Shown in pieces: positions 60,577-64,000 of a stretch of 64,000 nucleotides of DNA. The notes beneath the pieces are model-generated. The model worked only from the letters and a program-made list of their open reading frames with translations. It was not told where the DNA came from and did no database searches. Location: the NCBI RefSeq assembly GCF_900167575.1, contig NZ_FUZP01000001.1:1426001-1490000 (forward strand), written 5' to 3'. The position numbers were made by a program, and so were the translations under genes. Numbering within the stretch: the first letter of the stretch is position 1; every line of letters starts with the position of its first letter. Origin of the DNA: Okibacterium fritillariae (GTDB lineage: Bacteria > Actinomycetota > Actinomycetes > Actinomycetales > Microbacteriaceae).

Positions 60577-60966
60577 GTGACCGCACGCGACACCTCGCTC
60601 GAGCTTCTGGCCATCGCCGCCGAAGCCGCCGACTCGAAGGGTGCCGACGACCTCGTCGCGCTCGACGTGTCCGAGCCCCTCCCGTTCGTCGACGTCTTCC
60701 TGTTGGCCACCGGCCGCAGCGAACGCAACGTCCAGGCCATTGCCGGCGAAGTCGAAGACCAGCTCAACCTGGCCGGGCACAAAACCCTGCGCCGCGAGGG
60801 CCACGGCGCCGGCCGCTGGGTGCTCATCGACTTCGGCGACCTCGTCGTGCACGTGTTCCACGAGGAAGAGCGCATGTTCTACTCGCTCGAACGCCTGTGG
60901 AAGGATTGCCCCGTTTTGCCCCTGCCCGAGAAGGTCACGCAGTCGTCGGCAGAAGATCTGCGATAA
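60577..60966 (+). CDS. rsfS: Ribosomal silencing factor RsfS
   Basis: A 129-residue RsfS/Iojap protein that binds L14 and blocks subunit joining when nutrients are low. DDLVALDVSEPLPFVDVFLLATGRSERNVQAI (in parts: LVALDVSEPLPF, VDVFLLATGRS), GHGAGRWVLIDFGDLVVHVF (in parts: GAGRWVLIDFGD, LVVHVFHEE) and FYSLERLWKDCP are the family core. AAGGA before GTG 60577 sets the start. It follows nadD as in most bacteria, with one unknown gene inserted between. Confidence 0.95.
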   Translation: MTARDTSLELLAIAAEAADSKGADDLVALDVSEPLPFVDVFLLATGRSERNVQAIAGEVEDQLNLAGHKTLRREGHGAGRWVLIDFGDLVVHVFHEEERMFYSLERLWKDCPVLPLPEKVTQSSAEDLR

Positions 60967-61044
60967 GTGCCGTCTCGATTTCGTCTTCGGCCGATTCGTG
61001 TAGTAATCTAAACAGGTTGCTTCGAGCGATCGGAGACAAAATCT

Positions 61045-61120
61045 GGGTCTGTGGCGCAGCTGGTAGCGCACCTGCATGGCATGCAGGGGGTCAGGGGTTC
61101 GAGTCCCCTCAGATCCACCA
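61045..61120 (+). tRNA. tRNA-Ala (GGC)
   Basis: Acceptor GGGTCTG (61045-61051) pairs with CAGATCC (61110-61116) with one G-T pair, and the discriminator is A. Anticodon loop ATGGCAT between CCTGC and GCAGG gives GGC. The T-arm reads GGGTTCGAGTCCC. CCA is encoded at 61118-61120. Confidence 0.95.
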
Positions 61121-61129
61121 AAACACGAA

Positions 61130-61169
61130 ATATGGTCTCGCAGAATCTTCTGCGAGACCATATTTTTTT
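61130..61169. terminator. Terminator after tRNA-Ala
   Basis: ATATGGTCTCGCAGAA (61130-61145) pairs with TTCTGCGAGACCATAT (61148-61163) followed by a run of T to 61169. It also carries an A-run on the left, so it can serve both strands. Confidence 0.95.
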
Positions 61170-61299
61170 GCCCGAATCGCATCGAATCTCGTTGAGCAGG
61201 ACCACCTGGGGTGCGCAGAACGTTTGTGCGCCGGGCCCTTCGTCGCGGCGGGGGCGTGACCGACGGTGCGCCCCGTAGAAGGCCGCGCGAGCGCCGGTC

Positions 61300-61941
61300 T
61301 CAGCCGCGATACTGGATGACCGCTCGCCCCGCCTTGAACAGGTTCTGGCCGACCGTCGCCGGGTCGCTGACATACCCCGAGATCATGGCGCCGTCGCGCA
61401 GCATCATGAGCTCTTCGGCCACCGACTCCGCATCGGGAACGCCGATCTTCTCGAGTGCCTCGCGTGCGGTGCGAATGCCCCAGCGGCGGTGTTCGTCGAC
61501 GACGACGCGCACGGGATGCTCGGGGTCTGGGTATTCAGCACCGGCGTTCAGGAAGGCGCACCCACGGAAGCCCGGTGTGCACGCCTCGTCACCGAGCGCG
61601 CGAGCCACCAGGCCGAGTGCGATCGAGGGATGGTTTGCCGCCCGCGCCAGCACGTGACTGATGCCGGCGCGCTCCCATGCGGCGCGATTTTCGAGGTAGG
61701 CGACCACGAGGTCGTCCTTCGAGGGGAAATACCGGTAGAAGGTGACCTTCGTGATGCCGGCGGCCTGAATGATCTTGTCGGCGGAGACGGCTCGGATGCC
61801 CTCCGCGTAGAACAGTGCTGTCGCGGCGTTGAGGATGCGATCGCGCACGGGCAGGGGGCGCGCGTCGAGCGAACCCTCGAGTGCGGCGCCGGTTGGCTCG
61901 TCGAGCGGCTCGATCGGTGCGTGGGCGACGGGCTGCGTCAT
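61300..61941 (-). CDS. TetR-family transcriptional regulator
   Basis: A 213-residue TetR repressor. The helix-turn-helix lies at about 35-80: RDRILNAATALFYAEGIRAVSA (in parts: RILNAATALF, YAEGIRAVSA), DKIIQAAGITKVTFYRYFPSKDDLV (recognition helix ITKVTFYRYF). The C-terminal domain contains GFRGCAFLNAGAEYPDP, a Cys-containing stretch seen in a subgroup that senses electrophiles or small organics. ATG 61941 with AAGGGG upstream is preferred to the longer frame. Divergent from the yceI gene, its probable target. Confidence 0.87.
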   Translation of the reverse strand: MTQPVAHAPIEPLDEPTGAALEGSLDARPLPVRDRILNAATALFYAEGIRAVSADKIIQAAGITKVTFYRYFPSKDDLVVAYLENRAAWERAGISHVLARAANHPSIALGLVARALGDEACTPGFRGCAFLNAGAEYPDPEHPVRVVVDEHRRWGIRTAREALEKIGVPDAESVAEELMMLRDGAMISGYVSDPATVGQNLFKAGRAVIQYRG

Positions 61942-62119
61942 GAAAACCCCTTTTCGTGCGGGCGGTCGAGCATGCGACACGCCGGGTGGTGCAACATGCG
62001 TTCATCTGCCAGCGAGCCGAGGGTTCGCGCGACCGCAACCGATGAAACCCGATCCTATCAGGGGTGTTGCGGCGCGGGCGGGAGCTCGGTGCTCCGGCAT
62101 CCATCATCGTTCAGAAGAA

Positions 62120-62165
62120 GTTTCCCGAAACCGGAATAGAGATCTATTTACATGTGTTTGCATAG
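62120..62165. promoter_or_regulatory. Candidate operator region between tetR and yceI
   Basis: GTTTCCCGAAAC (62120-62131) is a perfect palindrome with a CC centre. CTAT (62144-62147) and ATAG (62162-62165) are inverted ends of a 22-bp AT-richer element. TTTACA at 62147-62152 could be a -35. Either element could bind the adjacent TetR protein. Position is the main argument. Confidence 0.35.
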
Positions 62166-62228
62166 TTCGGTGGCGATGAGCCCGCCACGGTCCGATATCC
62201 GGATCACAGAACGAACAAGGAGCACCTC

Positions 62229-62783
62229 ATGACGGACACCATCGACATTCCCGGTTACAAGGCCGGCACCTGGGTCATCGACCCCACCCACTCCGAAGTC
62301 AGCTTCAGCATCCGCCACCTCATGATCTCGAAGGTCCGCGGCACGTTCGACCTCTTCGAGGGCACCCTCGTCACGGGCGAGAACCCCCTCGACTCGAGCG
62401 TCACCGCGCACGCCAAGGTCGAGTCGATCAACACCAACGAGCCCAACCGCGACGGCCACCTGCGCACCGGTGACTTCTTCGAGGCCGAGAAGTACCCGAC
62501 CATCGACTTCGTCTCGACCGCCGTTCGCCAGGAAAAGGGCGACTTCAAGGTTGACGGAAACCTCACCATCAAGGGTGTCACCAAGCCCGTCACGTTCGAC
62601 TTCGACTTCGGTGGCTTCAGCCAGGACCCCTACGGCAACTACAAGGCTGGCGCGACCGCTACCACCGTCATCAACCGTGAAGACTTCGGCCTGAACTACA
62701 ACGCTGCCCTCGAGACCGGCGGCGTGCTGCTCGGCGAGAAGGTCACCATCACCATCGAGCTGCAGGCCGCGCTCCAGGCGTAG
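62229..62783 (+). CDS. yceI: YceI family protein
   Basis: A 184-residue lipocalin-like beta-barrel of the YceI family, which binds polyisoprenoid or other lipids. The start GTWVIDPTHSEVSFSIRHLMISKVRGTF (in parts: WVIDPTHSEVSFSIRH, KVRGTF), the block NTNEPNRDGHLRTGDFF and GNLTIKGVTKPVTFDFDF (in parts: LTIKGVTKPV) are characteristic. No signal peptide is present, as in many actinobacterial members, so it is probably cytosolic. AAGGAGC upstream of ATG 62229 is a strong ribosome site. Probably under control of the divergent TetR, and followed by a terminator. Confidence 0.93.
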   Translation: MTDTIDIPGYKAGTWVIDPTHSEVSFSIRHLMISKVRGTFDLFEGTLVTGENPLDSSVTAHAKVESINTNEPNRDGHLRTGDFFEAEKYPTIDFVSTAVRQEKGDFKVDGNLTIKGVTKPVTFDFDFGGFSQDPYGNYKAGATATTVINREDFGLNYNAALETGGVLLGEKVTITIELQAALQA

Positions 62784-63152
62784 TCTCACCTCGTCGGCCC
62801 ACAGAGGCGACACGGATGTCGGCGCCATAGTTGCCCGTCATCCCCTGACGAATCGTCAGCCTGTCGCCCCCTGCGGCCACACAGAAGCGGCGGAGAATCC
62901 CTCGGGACTCTCCGCCGCTTTTCTGTGCGCGCAGGTCTGCCGAGCGCGCGGACCTGTGAGGCGTCGCGGCACCTCCGCGCGGGTGTGCGACGCATGAGTC
63001 CCGTTCGCATTCTGCCGATACCTCGCGCTGAATAAGGCGCCCGGCACACCCGCGTTTCATTCGTGGTCGGCATGAACCTGGCGCTTGGCTCGCGGACCCG
63101 TTTCCTGCTCGTGCCCAAGTCCGTGTGAGGCCCTCGGCGCGCCCGCCGCCGC
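62784..63152. other. Intergenic region between yceI and the FUSC-family gene
   Basis: 369 bases between converging genes. It holds the terminator at 62879-62927, and short GC-rich inverted repeats elsewhere. I see no gene with family resemblance or a plausible ribosome site. Confidence 0.6.
62879..62927. terminator. Terminator after yceI
   Basis: AAGCGGCGGAGA (62885-62896) pairs with TCTCCGCCGCTT (62909-62920). Flanking ACAG/CTGT bases can add to the stem, and TTTTCTGTG follows. Confidence 0.88.
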
Positions 63153-64000
63153 TCAGGAGTTCGCGCCCACGATCTCTTCGCGCACGCGCCGCAGGTCTTC
63201 GAGCAGCGAGCCGATCAGGATCCAGTGGTCGGGATGCGGCCGCTGGATGACGAGCGGCGCGGTCAGCGCGGGGATCTCGGCCGTGACCGGTTCGGCATCC
63301 TCGTCGCGGTCGTCGCCGGCCGGGCGATCGAGCAGCCGCAGGTCGTGCGCGGCCCGGTGCAGTTCGCGCGCGATCTGCTGCACGGTCGATTCCTCGGAGA
63401 GGGTGGCGTCGTAGTGGTCGCGCACGGCCCGGGTCATGCCGATCGTGCGGGTGACCACGGGGGAGAGGCGGTCGAGCAGCTCGCGAATCTGGCGCAGCTC
63501 GTCGCGGTGGGTCGACCGACGCGGGTTCAACGTGAGCGACTCTTCGCCCTTCGACAGGGACTCGACGGCCTTGTCGCGCATGGGGCGCAGCAGCCGGGCT
63601 TCGATCATGGCACCCTCGACGGCGCTGTGGCTGTGCGGCGTGGCGAGGATGTCGGCGAGGCGGTCGAGGCTCGCGGCCAGTTCGGCGACGAGGGCTGCGG
63701 CATCCGCTCGGGCCGGGCCGATCATGACGGGCGGCACGATCAGGGCGTTCACGATGACGCCGATGGCCGCGCCGATGAGAGTCTCGATGATGCGGTCGAC
63801 GGCATAGCTCGGGGTGGTCGCCCCGATCGACAGCACCAGCATGGCGCTGATCGGGATCTGATTCGACGAGCCGGGGGTGAGGCGCAGCGCCCAGCCGATG
63901 AGGATCGACACGACGATGGCGGCGAGCACGATCCAGCCCTGCTGGCCGAAGACGATGCCGATGCCCGACGCGATGAGCACACCCGCGATGACACCCACGC
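63153..64000 (-). CDS. FUSC-family membrane protein (5' part outside window)
   Basis: The visible 282 codons are the C-terminal part of a fusaric acid resistance/aromatic acid exporter-like (FUSC) protein. The frame stays open to the window edge, and the first visible residues (GVIAGVLIASGIGIVFGQQG, then IVLAAIVVSILIGWALRL) are inside membrane helices, so the real start lies beyond base 64000. Four hydrophobic segments are followed by a helical cytoplasmic domain rich in Arg, Leu and Glu (LRQIRELLDRLSPVVTRTIGM in parts: LRQIRELLDRL). The family extrudes aromatic acids or similar compounds, and the substrate here is unknown. Confidence 0.8.
   Translation of the reverse strand, partial: VGVIAGVLIASGIGIVFGQQGWIVLAAIVVSILIGWALRLTPGSSNQIPISAMLVLSIGATTPSYAVDRIIETLIGAAIGVIVNALIVPPVMIGPARADAAALVAELAASLDRLADILATPHSHSAVEGAMIEARLLRPMRDKAVESLSKGEESLTLNPRRSTHRDELRQIRELLDRLSPVVTRTIGMTRAVRDHYDATLSEESTVQQIARELHRAAHDLRLLDRPAGDDRDEDAEPVTAEIPALTAPLVIQRPHPDHWILIGSLLEDLRRVREEIVGANS

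Noticed and set aside
62784-63152. Small genes in the yceI-FUSC gap
   Set aside because: Frames of 60-110 codons exist on both strands, but they cross a strong terminator, lack ribosome sites and have Arg/Pro-rich shadow-like composition.
1-64000. Defence island, prophage, secondary-metabolite cluster or toxin-antitoxin module
   Set aside because: No nuclease, methylase-restriction pair, capsid, integrase, PKS/NRPS or toxin-like gene was seen. The content is core-genome throughout.

Overview
The window is a high-GC (roughly two thirds G+C by eye), densely coded bacterial chromosome segment. It most likely comes from an actinobacterium of the order Micrococcales, family Microbacteriaceae. Support: paired clpP1-clpP2 genes, an Rv2466c-type mycothiol-linked DsbA-like oxidoreductase, a translational-type ileS T-box, a DUF4233 gene between folC and ndk, a very large RNase E/G, and a core gene order that follows the Mycobacterium tuberculosis block pepN - Rv2466c - rpiB - nei - tig - clpP1 - clpP2 - clpX - folC - DUF4233 - ndk - rne - rplU - rpmA - obg - proB - proA - nadD - rsfS. 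Here that block is interrupted by lineage-specific genes, and ileS stands where mycobacteria have valS. No rRNA, transposase, integrase, phage gene, CRISPR array, toxin-antitoxin pair or biosynthetic cluster was seen.

Layout. 1-12 kb: end of orn, tRNA-His, a zincin-like metallopeptidase, a DD-carboxypeptidase-like protein lacking catalytic residues, nadE, unknown genes, an aldo/keto reductase, msrA, an SSB paralogue, a lipoprotein, ettA and two hotdog thioesterases. 11.8-21.4 kb: glbO-mscS, pepN, the Rv2466c-like gene, rpiB, a Nei-type glycosylase with a large insertion, a PaiB-like protein, an amidohydrolase with an internal pentapeptide array, and dps. 21.5-28.7 kb: a ~1585-residue polytopic membrane protein, a gamma-carbonic anhydrase, a small membrane protein, yedK, tRNA-Gly and tRNA-Pro. 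28.7-36.5 kb: tig, clpP1, clpP2, clpX, an M3 peptidase and a methyltransferase. 36.5-42 kb: valS with two small downstream genes, then a divergent MFS/TetR pair. 42-48 kb: T-box, ileS, folC, DUF4233, ndk with overlapping ends. 48-61 kb: a VKOR gene, rne, rplU, rpmA, obgE, proB, proA, a small membrane protein, nadD, an unknown disordered membrane-anchored protein, rsfS and tRNA-Ala. 61-64 kb: TetR, YceI and a FUSC-family protein cut by the window end.

How the genes work together. The window concentrates translation and protein quality control (aminoacyl-tRNA synthetases with a T-box, L21/L27, ObgE, RsfS, EttA, trigger factor, ClpXP1P2, PepN, M3 peptidase), RNA turnover (Orn, RNase E/G), NAD synthesis (nadE, nadD), proline synthesis (proB, proA), folate and nucleotide metabolism (folC, ndk), and redox or DNA protection (msrA, Dps, Rv2466c-like, VKOR, Nei, YedK, globin).

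Two sequence-level themes stand out. First, at least nine start codons lie exactly six bases after a TANNNT box, with three near variants, which predicts many leaderless transcripts beside Shine-Dalgarno-led genes. Second, 6-23-bp tandem repeats have expanded inside protein inserts (Nei, amidohydrolase, RNase E, the giant membrane protein) and in three intergenic spaces. I see no unambiguous new multi-gene system. The best candidates for a second look are the residue-depleted DD-carboxypeptidase-like protein, the giant membrane protein, the repeat arrays, the leaderless promoter set and the unknown protein coupled to nadD.
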